Made by a program: the position numbers and the translations under genes
Part shown: one piece after another, positions 12,922-25,419 of the stretch
Numbering within the stretch: position 1 is the first letter of the stretch
Layout of the letters: every line of letters begins with the position of its first letter
The notes under the pieces: model-generated
What the model was told of the DNA's origin: nothing
Seen by the model: the letters and a program-made list of their open reading frames with translations, nothing else
Databases searched by the model: none
Source: Atrichornis clamosus
Lineage: Eukaryota; Chordata; Aves; Passeriformes; Menuridae
Length of the DNA: 64,000 bases
NCBI GenBank assembly: GCA_013400975.1
Contig: WBMZ01006344.1
Location: forward strand, 124,001 to 188,000
Direction of reading: 5' to 3'

Positions 12922-13165
12922 GTCAAACTGAAAGAGGGGAAATGCAGCTTGGATATACAAAAGGAATCCTTCCCTGTGAGGGTGGTGAGGCCCTGGCACA
13001 GGGTGCCCAGAGAAGCTGTGGCTGCCTCATCCCTGGGAGTGTCCAAGGCCAGGTTGGACAGGGCTTGGAGCAACCTGGGATAGGGGAAGGTGTCCCTGCC
13101 CGTGGCAGGGGGTGGAATGAGATGAGACTTAAGATCTCTTCCAACCCAAACCGTTCTGGGATTCC
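12922..13165 (+). mobile_element. CR1 LINE 3' fragment, sense
   Basis: caaactgaaagaggggaaat, then ccctgtgagggtggtgaggc, ccaggttggacagggcttgg, and ccaacccaaaccgttctggg with attcc at the end. It is a typical 3' end truncated at its 5' side. Confidence 0.9.
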
Positions 13166-16100
13166 ACCTCAGTGTGGTATCATGGACTCAATGGACATAC
13201 ATTGGTCCCAGGTCTGGCCTGGCAAGTTTGCATTTCTGAAATCTGTGCTGATTTGGAACATTCTAAATCACCCAGTTGGTCACCGAGTGTGGAAAACATG
13301 TCCATGTAAAATCACTTATAGGGTTCCAGGATTAATTCCGTGAGCTTGCCTTCAGTGTGTCTTCCAAAGAGGACGGTGTCCAGCTGCAGACTGCCCTTCT
13401 TGTGGTGAATGGAGTGGCACAGGAGGCAGCAAACCTCTCTGTTCCAAACAAGTCGCACATTATGTTTTAAATAAAAAAATAAAATCTTAATTTCTGTGGT
13501 GTTTTACCATCCTCCAGAGCTGAATTCTATTTGCAAGGCAGTTCTTTCGATTTCTACAGGAGAGCTGTCAAAAAGTGAGTCAAGAACCCTCCCTACTTTT
13601 TGCAGAGCAGAAGGTCAAAGTCCTAAGAGTTTTGTCTTGGCAACAAAGTTTGATGAGTTGGCCAAACCTCTGTGCAGAGTTGCATACAAATTGCTCTGAG
13701 TGAGTCATGAGATGATGCTCCGTTTTCATTTTTTATTATTTTTTCTTGCTTGTGCTGGAAAGCTTTGAAAGACACATGATGCTGTCAAGACTGTCAAAAC
13801 TTCATATAGGCAATCTCAGCTCTAAAAAAAAAAAAGAAGTTAAATAAAAAAATACAACTGGTGTGAATGGGAACAGGGAGAATCTGGCAATCTCTCTGAC
13901 ATCAGGGAATCAGGAGGGTGTTGAGAGATTCCCCCTCTCCAAAATCATGAGCACCATATGTTCAGCTTGGATTCTCTTGGTTTCCTGGGGAGTAAAACAA
14001 AAAGGCCATCTTTCCCCCTCCTCCCCTCCAATGCTTGTGAAAGAAAACAGTCTATGTTGCGTTTTTGTGCCAGCATAGCACAAACGGGGAGGAAGGGCTG
14101 TCTCTACCTGGTTTCAGGTCCTCAGATAACGCTGAGCAGGTGTGAAGGCTGTGTTTGGGGTCTCCTGGAGGCCTGTGGGTTACTGCAGCTTCTTGGAAGT
14201 GCTGTTTTGATTCAGAAATTTAATCAGCACAGCGTCTGCTGGAAGGGCAGCGTGGCAGGATCCGAGCAATCCAAGAGGTTGCAGGTGCTGAATGAGTCAA
14301 AAAGGAGGTTCCCAGTTGGAGCTGCTGCTCCTGAGGAGTTTGGGCTCTGGAGGTTGATGGCAGCTTTGGCTGCTGTGACCCCTAAGATGATGGCACATAA
14401 GGCCCTGAGGGAAGTGAGGTGGTTGTGAAGAAGAGAATGGAGCCAAATAATCTCAGAGGTTTGTAGTGAGAGGACCAGAAAAAAAGGAATCTCTTTGAAT
14501 TTCAAAATTGAATGTAACTTTGAAGTTAGCTGTGCTTTGGGTGGAGAGTTGAATCTGATGATTTGTGTCTCCTCCAAGCTGAATTATTCAGTGACGGATT
14601 TTACTCATGTGTTTTGGCCTTTATTGGGATGTATCACAGGTTATGTCTTCTTGTTTAACAGGAATCTTTAATTTACTGTTCCTCTTACTCAAAAATCTCA
14701 TTCTTCTGTCCTGGGGTCCAAGTTCCATCATCCTTGATTTTTAATGTAGCAGTATCAGCTGTTGGTGTGTGTTGGAGAGGGCAGTGATAAGGGAAGAAGC
14801 TGCAGACTAAATCAAGGACCTAAGGATTTTTAGTCAGGGGATGAGGAGAAATGGGGGAAAAATTTGGGGCTTTATGGTCTTCCTGTTTGGGGATGGTTGT
14901 TCCTACTCCAGCCAGAGCAAAGCCAGTTGTGCTCCCAGAAGTGGTAGGAGTGAGGAGGCCATCCTGCATGAAGAACTGCTCCAGACATATTCACACAAAT
15001 ACCTTTCTTTATGGTGTTCTTCATGAACCTTCACTGTGCAGTTTTAACTCTGAGGGAATGACATTTTGTGTTAACTCCATTATGCAGCCTTTATAAATTC
15101 CCTGAGCTCCCAGACGGATCCCACACTACCGAGGAGCAGCTGTATGAGCAGTGCAGTCCTTTCACTCAATGGGGGCTTGCATACACTGGACTTTGAAAGA
15201 TTCCATTTAAGGGGAAAAAGGAGATCTTCAAAGCTGCCATTTTTCAAGTAAATAACTCCTTAGCTTTGATACACTTGCTTCAAGCTGCCTTGTCAGGGGA
15301 GAGGAAAGATGTGCCTTAAATCAAAGTGGACAACTGAGAATGAAAGCTAATAAAAGATTACAATGAAAGAAAGGAATCCCTGCCACAAAAAATATAAGAC
15401 ATGGTTTTGTATCCATTGCAGCAAACATTCATGGGAATGAATAAAGGTACAGCCTGGGCTCAGAGGTTATTGGTGAAGTTTTATCAGGTACTTAAAGCTC
15501 TGCAGAGTGATGTGAAGAATAATGATGGGGGGGGAAATATCCCCAAACACACATTTTTTTCAGTCACCTTGCAGAATTTCCTAATGCTGCCATTAGAAAA
15601 GAAAAATCTCTAATGGGCTACTATTAGTTTTGCTGAGCAGGCAGGTACACAGCCCCTAGACCAGGATTCATTAGCCTTATATTTTATAACGGAAATCGTC
15701 GTGATTAATATTTTGGAGAGCAGCAGACCACTGACCCTGAGCAGTCCTGCAGAGACCAGCCATCATTACAGACCAGACGTGCAGCAGGCAACAGTGTGTT
15801 GTTGTAATCGAGAGCGTTTATCACTTTTAAGGAAATCTGAGCTCCTGGACTCGAGTGAGTGTTTCAAATGAGTAGTCATTGCTACAGGATAAAGCAGTTT
15901 GGAGTTTGCTGTAGCACTTTGACATCCTGTGGCCTTTGGAGGGGTAAATACCAACTGCTGTTCCCAGGGGCCTGGGTGTATTCAGCACTTCCTGTGTTCT
16001 TCTACTGGGCACTACTTTGGTGTTTATTCCCTTCCTAATCTAAGTAATGTTGTATCATAAAGGACGTCAGGACAGGTTTTTTGCAAAAAGATTTAGTAAT

Positions 16101-17605
16101 TTTTGTTGCTGATGACAATGAAAGTTATTGAGGAAAGGCAGGAACCAGAAAACCAAAATTCCAAAGAAAGCAAAAAGAGAAAAGGGAAAGAGAAAGGAAA
16201 AGTCTCAGTGATCAGCTGGAAGGGGAAGTAATGAAGTTCTCCCTCTAAAGTCGATATAAGGAACTATGACCTTTTTATCAGGCCCTTCTCAAACTCGTGG
16301 TTGGGTGCAGCAGTGTGAATCAGGGATTGTGCTGGCTGGACATTTTGGGCAGGGAGAGGTGTTGCCTGCAGAGTTGAGCCGTGGAGAGCCTCAGACCACA
16401 CGGACTAAGGCACTGGAGTCGCTGTGTCCATGTGTGTCCTGTGCATTCCCCTCCCTGGGGCTGGCTCACAGGCACCTGGTAACGGTGGATTTTCCATTTT
16501 CCTTGCCAGGAATTCTGTAGGAGAAGGGGGTAATATGGAAAAGCCCCATAACCATGTTATTCTTCCACCTTTATGACTTGACAGGTAAAACTGGGTGCTG
16601 CAGTTCTGAAGCAGAGGAGCACAGCTCTGTGATGAGCAGGGTTTTGGCTGGCTCTCCAAATGCTGTTGGTAGTTCTATCTTTTATGGGGAAGAATTGCAA
16701 TAAGTTTTACTTCTTTAGACAAAGGTCCTGCAACAAAGGGAGACTCTGAAAAAGCAGTAAAGCAATAGTAGCAGAACATCCCTCTGCTCCATCCCTCCTG
16801 CTGTTACACATGTCCTAGAAAGCGATTTTCACAGTGTGTAAAACTGCCAAACATTTCCAGGGTACTTCATGCCAAATTGCACCAGAACTGAGCTGCTCAG
16901 TCTTCTGAATGCCATGACTTGTTTTGTTTTTACAGTCAATGTAAATGAATTAGTAATGGTTTGCCACTTACTATAAATAATGCCCTATTTCCTCCCTGTA
17001 GCTGTGCAGATCCTGTTGAAGTTTATGTTTCTGACAGCCCACAGGCCCAACAGAGCTGTTTCTTTGGAGACAGTTTGGACTGGTAGAAATGATGAGTGCA
17101 TGGTTTTAGGCACTGCAGATCTGGGAGCAGCGGGTTTTGACTTCCTTTTTTCCTGTGGTCTATCCTGCTCCATTAAAAAACCCAAGAGACAAGTGACCAA
17201 ACTGTATTTGACAGACACTCAGTTCTGGAAAACTGAAAAGAATGGAACTTCACCAGGGACTGAACATCAAAGAGACGCTGGGATTCACCTGGTGATGGAA
17301 GAACAGATGAGTGGTACAAGGAAGCAGTTTCATTAGGCAGAAGTGGCAATAGATGCAATATGGTGTATGGAAAATATGTTATTTCATGTAAAGTGTCACT
17401 GTTTCTCTGTATGTCAGTCCTTCAATGGATTTGCATGAGCAAAAACCTGCCATGAACTGGGTTCTGTCCAAACCAACGGAGTTCTATTTGAATTGGATTC
17501 ATGAGATCAGACCCCAGTGAAGTTTGAGGTGAAAATATATTTAGTAAATTCTGGGGCATCACATAAAAAATTTCAAAACATAGAATATATTATAGGTACT
17601 TGCAC
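13166..17605. other. Intronic unique sequence
   Basis: No gene or mobile element is recognised. It contains A-rich runs at 13470-13486 and 13824-13856, and a 31-base pure purine run at 16172-16202. Confidence 0.5.
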
Positions 17606-18009
17606 CTCTCCTAGAAAGACAGGCTGAGAGAGTTGGAGTTGTTCTGCCTGGAGAAGAAACGGCTTTGGGGACACCTCAGAGCCACTTTCAGTACCTAAAG
17701 GGAGGTTATCAAAAGATGGAGAGCAAGTTTTACATGGGCAGATGGTGACAGGACAAGGAGGAATGGCTTCAAACTGAAAGAGGGGGGATTTAGATTAGAT
17801 ATCAGAAAATCTTGCCTGTGAGGGTGGGGAGGCCCTGGCACAGGGTGCCCAGAGAAGCTGTGGCTGCCCCATCCCTGGAAGTGCCCAAGGCCAGGTTGGA
17901 CAGGGCTTGGAGCACCCTGGGACAGTGGAAGGTGTCCCTGCCCAGGGCAAGAGGTGGAATGAGATGATTTTTAAGAATCCTTCCAGTCCAAACCACTCTG
18001 GGATTCTCT
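17606..18009 (+). mobile_element. CR1 LINE 3' fragment, sense (long copy)
   Basis: The sequence runs from cctagaaagacaggctgag through ccactttcagtacctaaagg, tgaaagaggggggatttaga and ccctggcacagggtgcccag to ccagtccaaaccactctggg. At about 400 bases it is the most complete sense copy of this subfamily here and serves as the internal reference for the shorter ones. Confidence 0.92.
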
Positions 18010-20060
18010 GCTCACTACGATGCTGCAAAGCAGCAGATTGAGACTACCCAGTGTAAAATGTCTTGGGACATAAACTCTGTCCCTGTTGTGCCTCACCAAT
18101 CATACCTGGCTTGTTAAAGCAGTCAGGGGGAAAAGCTCTTCTGTACTAACAGGCTGTGCTTAGAGGAGCAGCCTGTCTGAGGAATGGAGACAGCAGCACC
18201 CCTAGTTAAACGTGCTTTCATCAGGAGATATTTGCAGGCTCCTGAGTTCTCCTTTGAGAGCAATGAATCACTTGTCGTGTAGTCTGTTCATTGGGAATCA
18301 CATGGGATTGTGATAATTTATCCCTGAAACTGCCTCGTGCACTCCCTAAACACTTTAACCTGGATTTGCAGGGCCTAAAGGATTATTTTGAGAGGGCTGC
18401 ATTCAGTGGAAATGACCTGGTGTTTTAAAATCTGTTGTTCTTAGCATGAAATGATCTTAAACCAAAGTACGTTCAGTGCTGCAGCAAACTGTGTGCAGTG
18501 ATATCTGAGGGAATGTGTAGGTTGTGAAGTGTTTGTAAATGTTTTACTTTAATTTTAGAAAAAACATGTGGTAGAGAAGAGATAAATAAGGAAAGAGAGG
18601 TTGAAGCAGCTAGAACAGTCTTTAACAGAGAACTGACAAGTTTAAATGTCAAGGCCATAATAGCAATTAATTCCAAATGCTTAATTATCATTTTATAGCC
18701 AGATTTGATCTACATGCCACACAGCCAAATACAAATTAAATTGCCTTCTGCTGAAATATGGCCACTGAGAGACTAAGACCTAGCAAGTATTTCACTTAAG
18801 GAACATTATATAGTGACCCATAATTTTTGTTAAAATGAGGTGGAAGCATCTCTTAAGGCTCTCTTTTAGTACACAAAAAGGCAACGTCTTGGAATATCTA
18901 ACATAACTGTGACAGAATGGCTCAGGACTTACCTCAAAATTCCGGATGTCGCACTGGGGATGAATTTTTGTGCTTAGAGACATTTACAGAGGCACAGAAA
19001 TGCTTCCCTGCCCTGGGCTTTATGGCGTGTGTTTTGAGTAAGAGTTTGTCAGCAAACAATGCAGCACATTCCAGGAGAGCTGGGAAAGCAATTATCTTCG
19101 CTGGCACCCTCGGTTCAAAACCCAGCAATATTGTGGGGCAGGGAGCTAATTGCTCCATCTGGTGCTTGGGGCCTCTCGGAGGGACAGGGTCTGTCTGCCG
19201 CGTTGTCTGGTGCCTGACACACTGAACGTGCAGGGTACTCAGTCCAGGGCAGGCAGCAGCGGGCTCTCGTTGGAAATTTAAAGTGCAATTTTGCTGTTAT
19301 TGCACCGGCTTTATTATAACCTTAATGATTTTCAGTACATCGCTGCAGCAGCCAGGGTTGTTGTGTGTGTTATCAGTCAGCCTGCAATCAATGGGGCTCG
19401 TTGTTCTCTATCAGAACTTGTGCTGGGCACATTTTTCCGCCTGTTGGTTCAGTATGAGCTTGAAAAAAGAAAAATAAAGCTGTGTGTGTGTGTGCAAACT
19501 GCTGGGCAAAAAATGCGTTTTGGTGTCTGCACAAATCGCCATGGCCCCATGTTACATCTCCATGTGCAGAGGAGCCCTGAGTGAGCACCAGTTGCTATTG
19601 ATGGGCTGTTCTACTTGGTGAGAAAAATGTGCGTCGGCTTTTCCGTCTCCAAACCTGTCCTGCAGTGTCTTTATGTCCTTATACATATGTATGGTGTGCT
19701 GCTACATATTAGCATTGCTTTGTAATCTTACTCTTCTGCACTGCTCGGGGAGTCAGGAATGGCACTTGCAAGATATTTGTGAATCAAAATTACAGACTGA
19801 GCTGTTTCCTCGTTTATGCTCTTTGTTGCTGTTCACACTGTAACTTGATAAAAGGCCTTCATGCACCTTCCTCAGCTCGTGCAGGCAGAGCTTCTGGCAT
19901 CTTTTATTACGGTTTTAGGAGCTTAAAATAATAGGAAAAAAATTCAAACTTCAAGTCCTGATAGGGAGAATTTTTGATTATTCAGAGTTTCTATCAATGT
20001 CGGTTGGTAATTTTTACTGGTCAGTGCCTTCTGTTGCTTAGAGTGCTTGTGAATGTGGAA
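18010..20060. other. Intronic unique sequence, including a low-repeat complex stretch
   Basis: No gene is recognised. 19030-19460 has mixed composition with several CpGs and no repeat signature, and is flagged in the findings as a possible conserved element. Confidence 0.5.
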
Positions 20061-20266
20061 TCTAGAATCAGTCAGGTTGGAAAAGACCTCTGAGATCGAG
20101 TCCAACCATTGACCCAGCACTGCCAAGCCCATCACTGAACCTCGTCTCAAGCACCACATCTACGTGGTTCTTGAACACTTTCGGGGATGGTGATTTCACC
20201 TCTTCCCTGACCAGCCTGTTGCAGTGCCAGACAGCCCTTTCAGGGAAGATATTTTCCCCAATACCC
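20061..20266 (-). mobile_element. CR1 LINE 3' fragment, antisense (different subfamily)
   Basis: tagaatcagtcaggttggaa, agacctctgagatcgagtcc, cactgccaagcccatcact and agcaccacatctacgtgg are the complement of the CR1 subfamily whose sense end reads ggttggactcgatgatct. Confidence 0.85.
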
Positions 20267-21282
20267 TGCTGTAGACAGTGGTGTTTCAGGTAGTGACTGA
20301 AAAGGGATGAAAGAGATGGATTTGTATCATCTGATACAAAGAGCTCTCCATTGCATTCTTCCTGGGAGCTTCTTAGTTTAAGATAAATTGTAAAACCTAG
20401 TTTTATCCTGTTTGTGAATGGCTGCTGGGAAAGTTTGTCATTTGCAGAGTAGACAGGAAAGAGAAGGAGTTATTAATATTGAAATATAATTTGCTGTCTG
20501 GATGGCTTTGCCAGGACAGTGTGAGCTGTGGTTGCACATCTCTGGGTGTGTCACCTGGTCAGGGTCAGGTGAAGGTGTATTTATGTGGGTACATCCCAGA
20601 ACTGGTGGGGTGTCCTTCTCTAAACAAGAATGTCCTGTTGTGGCTACACGTGTGAATATTAGCATGGAGCTTGTCAGGGTATTGTGTTAGGGAATGTGGC
20701 TGGGAGGGAGAAGCTTTTTGAACGTGTCCAAGGGATGTGGGAGACACCATTCCCTGTATCAGACTGCAGTTCATGGTGCTGTCTCACATCAGAAAAGAGA
20801 GCTCCTGAGGGCTGACAGAGCAGTTAGCTATTGTAGGTACAGGGGATTTGAAACAACCGGAGCCCTGCAAGGGTTGCACTGCTGCTGGAAGTGCTTTCTT
20901 GCTTTGTGTAAAAAACTCTTCTGTTGTGCCCAGTCCAGGTTTAGATTAACAGAGCAGTGTGGTTGTCACAAGGTGCTGGGACAGTTGTGGGGTTTAGTTG
21001 CCTTTGGCTTTTGTTTCTTACATTATGCAGACCTCTAAAACTGGAGTCAATTCTGCTAATTAGCTCATCAAACAGATTAACTTCTCAGCACCAAACTTTG
21101 GTCTTGGCTGTGTTAGAGGTTTAAATGGTAAAGCAAGTCTGTGGTTTTCTGTTGAGGAATCAGAAACAAAAAGAAGTACACATTTAAAGAGCCCAGGTGG
21201 TTTCTTCGTAGTCTAACATTCTATTTATGGTACTTTATTTTGCAATATGCTCCACTTAAACCTCTCTCCTTCTCTAAATACT

Positions 21283-21317
21283 GGTTGGTCCCTTCCAACC
21301 CAAACCATCCTATTTTA
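21283..21317 (+). mobile_element. Possible relic of a CR1 3' end, sense
   Basis: Only ggtcccttccaacccaaacc and the adjoining atcctattttac remain. The phrase is diagnostic of CR1 ends, but the length is marginal. Confidence 0.55.
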
Positions 21318-21760
21318 CTTCTCAGCCCCTTTGTGGTGGTAGCAGCAATAATTCAAAGAGTGAAAGTTGCCTATCTCTGACTTAAAAATACCATTGTCAG
21401 AGGTAAAAGGCACCTTAATACAAGGAGCTGTGACTACCAGGTCCCATTTGTGTCTGCAGCACATCCTGCTCTCCCCGGGAGAGGGGGAAGGTGCCTAAAA
21501 CTGAACCATTTCCCTGAGCCACATTCAGTGCAGACACTGTGAATCAGGCCATGGTGAAAAGGTAAATTTTACTTTATTGACTCCTTGAATTTTTATGGTT
21601 TTTATGGTTATGAGGTTGAGAAAAGAAAGAGTTGCATTTCTTATTTATAAGATTAATTTTTAGAATTTATAATTTATGTAAGCATGCTTTAGATGGATAC
21701 TGCTACTTTCAGCTGAAACTTAAATACAGAAAGATCAAGAACTTAGAGTTGAGGAGGTAT

Positions 21761-21807
21761 TTTCAGTTTGAAGTTAAAGGTAATTTTCGGTTTGAAGTTA
21801 AGGTAAT
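21761..21807 (+). repeat. Two-copy 23-24 bp tandem repeat
   Basis: tttcagtttgaagttaaagg plus taat is followed directly by tttcggtttgaagttaaggt plus aat. The copies differ by one substitution and one base of length. Confidence 0.85.
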
Positions 21808-22168
21808 TTGAGGGCTTGTTGGCTGTAGTAATATTGATTTGTTTTGGGAGATGCTACAGTTCAGAAAGAGCACATTTCATCCAGTGCCTGGTGCTGCAGT
21901 TACACTGTGATAAACTACGAGAAAGACCTTTATTTTCTCCCCCCCTCCCATTTTCAATACCCAGCTGCATAACTTAAACTCACCTGGCCAAGTAAGTGAC
22001 ACAGCTGCATTTTCTCCTTGGCACCCGCAAAAGTGGATTCAGGATATTCTTTCTAAAGTTTCAAACCGACGTGTTCCAGAGGTGTGGGACTTTTTCCAGG
22101 TCAGACATTTGACTTTGGTTAAAATGTAACAAAGATCTATTGCTTGAATAAATAGCCTGTAAGGAAAT

Positions 22169-22491
22169 GTATTTAAACTAAAAACAAAGCAAGCCAAGTG
22201 TCCCAAAGTGTTAAAATACAAAAGACCAAAATAAATGGGGGCAGGAGGTAACTAACAAAAAAACCCAAACCGACTTTGCAGATACTGAAAAAATTGCCTC
22301 CCACATGAAATGAGCTTCATGATCTTGGTATTTAAACTAAAAACAAAGCAAGCCAAGTGTCCCAAAGTGTTAAAATACAAAAGACCAAAATAAATGGGGG
22401 CAGGAGGTAACTAACAAAAAAACCCAAACCGACTTTGCAGATACTGAAAAAATTGCCTCCCACATGAAATGAGCTTCATGATCTTGGTATT
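22169..22491 (+). repeat. Perfect 159-bp tandem duplication
   Basis: The unit at 22169-22327 is repeated without any difference at 22328-22486, and the match runs five more bases to 22491. The unit begins gtatttaaactaaaaacaaa and ends agcttcatgatcttg. It matches no CR1 segment and codes for nothing obvious. Exact identity suggests a very recent duplication or an assembly artefact. Confidence 0.95.
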
Positions 22492-25270
22492 ATTTTTGTT
22501 TAAAGACCCCTGAGTACTTGTGTACTTACTGGCTGCTGCAGCAGGAAGGTCAGGGAGGAGCAGATTCCTGAGGCTGACGTCGCAGGTGCCTTCCAGCACA
22601 GCTGCATCCAAGGAAAGCTGGAGCATCCCAACAAGGCACATGGGGCAGAGGAGGATTTCTGCCTGTGGTTGCTCATGTGCTTGCTTTGCTGACAGTTTCC
22701 ACAGGAATCAGGACTGAGTCCTCTCCTGTCACCTCCACAGATCAGAAGAAAGTAAAATCTGAGGCGGTAACAATCCTTGGTTTGATTTTTGTAGCTTAGC
22801 GTAGAACAAACATGACAGGAACAAGCTTGCTCCCTTTTTTTTTTTTTTTTTTTTTGTTAGGAAAAAAACTTAGGTTCTTGGGTGTTCTCTGAAGATTATT
22901 TCATGTGCAATAAAACACACAACCTAAGGAAGTCAGGCTTCTCGTGGAGCATGGATCACGGGAGACAGAAAGCAAGCAGACACGTGCACAGCCAGGGCTG
23001 TGAGCACAGGCACTCAGCTGGGCTTGAGTAGTTGGGTTTGTAGACATGAAAGTCAATGGCACGGGGTAAATGTCACCTGATACACTTGAAATAACTGTGT
23101 GATTTGGTGGTGTTCCACGTTCTAAAACTTGAAAGGTTGTGGAATATGGATGATCTTGGCAGAGCAGACCCTGAGTGTTTGATTGGCTCAGAGAGCATTG
23201 CCAGGAAAGTGATAAGAGGAATTGCATAAAGACCAACCTTCGGTTCCTGGAAGAGCCTGGGATAATATAAAGGTGCACATAATTTGACAGTTATCTGTTT
23301 TGAATTTTGATTATTTTCTGCTGTTGTAGATGCCCTGTTGATGGAAGTGTGTGTTCCGTGTATAAGCAGGAACTCATTCACTTACAAATCTTTGAGGGAA
23401 ACTTGGGCATCAGGAAAGCAGGACTAGTGCACAGCCAGGGAGCTCTGGTGATGAGGGATTGTGCTCTTGGCTCTCCTTCCCCCCACATCATGCCCTGCCT
23501 GTCTGCATGGACCTGCAGAGACCCTTTCCCTCTGGTTTTTAGCACTTGTGCACATAATTCCAGGAACAGAACTTTGCCTTTTTTTAAGTCCCCATATGCA
23601 CATAGCTTAAAGAATTAGGCCACATTTGCATCTCAGGCCACAGAGGATGCAGAGCAGAATACAGAAATCCTTTTAACAGCAATATTTAACAACACAACAG
23701 CATCTGTTTTGTCATAACCAGACACAGAATAGCAGCTAATTATCTTTCTTAAAAAGAAAATCCTGAATGATCCCGGATCAGCGACCCTGAATCCGCAGTT
23801 GCTCTTTGAGATTCAGGATGGGGATTTAAATGGGAAACAAATACTGTGGTAAATGATATGTAGGTAGGTGAAAGAGGAATAAAAAAGGGCAGAAGGATAA
23901 AATGAATGTGTCAGTACAGGCAAATGTACAACTCTGCAGCATTAATAAAGTGCAGGGATGGGGCTGATGGTAATGGGAATCCACAGAAAAACAAGTCTGG
24001 GAAACAGCAGGGGTCTTTTTCACTATTAAGCCTATGAACCCTTAGGCTACTCTCTATTAAGGGCATGCAATAAAACACTCCCAGGTATTTGCAGACCACA
24101 TTTTATGTCAGTGACCACAACAATATAGTGGAAGCCTTGCCTGCATTTTATAGAGGCTTCTGGAGGCGTGAAGTACTTGAGAAATACATTGGAGAAGTGC
24201 TTGAAAACACTTTGGGTCTGCCCTCAGGCCACTGCTGCAGTGCTGGGCTGCCTTCTCTCTTGTATTGTTAATCCTTCCTCTTGCCGTGCACTGGGTTCCA
24301 AACCAGTCCTGCAGTACAGAAAATCAAACTGTTGTCCCTGACAAAGATGTTTGAGGGGTGTGTCTGTGCTGGCAGGGAGCTGGGTGTGGGAGTGGGGTGA
24401 TGGATGGGAACTGGGTGATGGGAGACGGGTGTTCCTCACCCTCTCAGCGCCATCCTGTCTCTGTAACTGAAGATCACTAGTAAAATAAAATCTAGCACCT
24501 CATTTTCCTCCTTTTTGAGGGTGCCTGAACTCGAGTGTATTTTGATGCAGGAGTCCAGCTGAACTGCACTGCCTTCTTCTTTTAAAATCCTTCATTAAGC
24601 AGTTATTTAATTGCCTCTGCAGGTCAGTGTTATAGACTGGTTTTCTTTCCCATCCATCCCTTGAAGTGATTGCTGAGTTTTCAGCAAGGTTTCCCTTTTC
24701 CCCTAGTGTTGTATATTAAATTATGTGACCAGTTGTGGTCCATTTCCATATCATGTTTTATATTTCTTCAAGCAGTTGCATTTCAAACCAAACTTAACTG
24801 AAAAGGACACATCAATGGCTTTCAAAGGAATTAGGTGGGAACAGAATGGGATGCAAATTCATTGATAGTTTCAGCCTGTCCTTGCTGTCCTCGTGGTCCC
24901 TCAACAAATGCTGTAAATAGTAATTTTTTTTTTTGCTGAAGGGTCTTCTGCTTCCTGAACATAAACTGAGTGCTTAGTATGCTTTCTGAATGTTTGGAAA
25001 TCTGGTGATTGGATTTGGAAATTTTAAATGCTGCAATGTGTTCCATTCAAGTAACCCCTTGTTTTCATTTGCTCACAATAATCCTGATTTAAAACTGTTA
25101 TTTGCCATGAAAGGTGATAACTTGTCCCTTGTGATCACACTACCCGTAAAGTACAAGATGCAGGTTGACAAATGCAATGTCTTAGAGGACCCCAAAAGGA
25201 CACAACTCAATGCTTTGTGCGCAAGAATAACTGAGCTGTTTCTGAGCATGTGGTAAAATAACTGCCGTGA
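22492..25270. other. Intronic unique sequence
   Basis: No gene is recognised. It contains a T21 tract at 22835-22855. Confidence 0.5.
22835..22855 (+). repeat. T21 homopolymer
   Basis: Twenty-one consecutive T follow gctccc. Confidence 0.9.
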
Positions 25271-25419
25271 AATCCCAGAATGGTTTGGGGTGGAAGGGAC
25301 CTTAAAGATCATCTCTTTCCAACCCTCTGCCATGTTCCAGGCCGTGTCCGACCTGGCCCTGGACACTTCCAGGGATGGGGCAGCCACAGCTTCTCTGGGC
25401 ACCCTGTGCCAGGGCCTGG
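25271..25419 (-). mobile_element. CR1 LINE 3' fragment, antisense
   Basis: aatcccagaatggtttgggg, ggaccttaaagatcatctct, ggacacttccagggatgggg and gggcaccctgtgccagggcc are the complement of the main CR1 3' end in this window. A short piece around the usual gggcagggacacctt phrase is missing. Confidence 0.9.

Larger units (their letters stand above)
20267..22168. other. Intronic unique sequence
   Basis: Apart from the small CR1 relic at 21283, no gene or element is recognised. A 23-24 bp tandem duplication lies at 21761-21807. Confidence 0.5.

Noticed and set aside
19105..19130. cggttcaaaaccc resembling a tRNA T-arm
   Set aside because: No matching acceptor stem or anticodon arm around it.
22169..22491. 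Tandem duplication as a possible LTR pair
   Set aside because: The copies abut with no internal sequence and lack terminal TG...CA, so they are not long terminal repeats.
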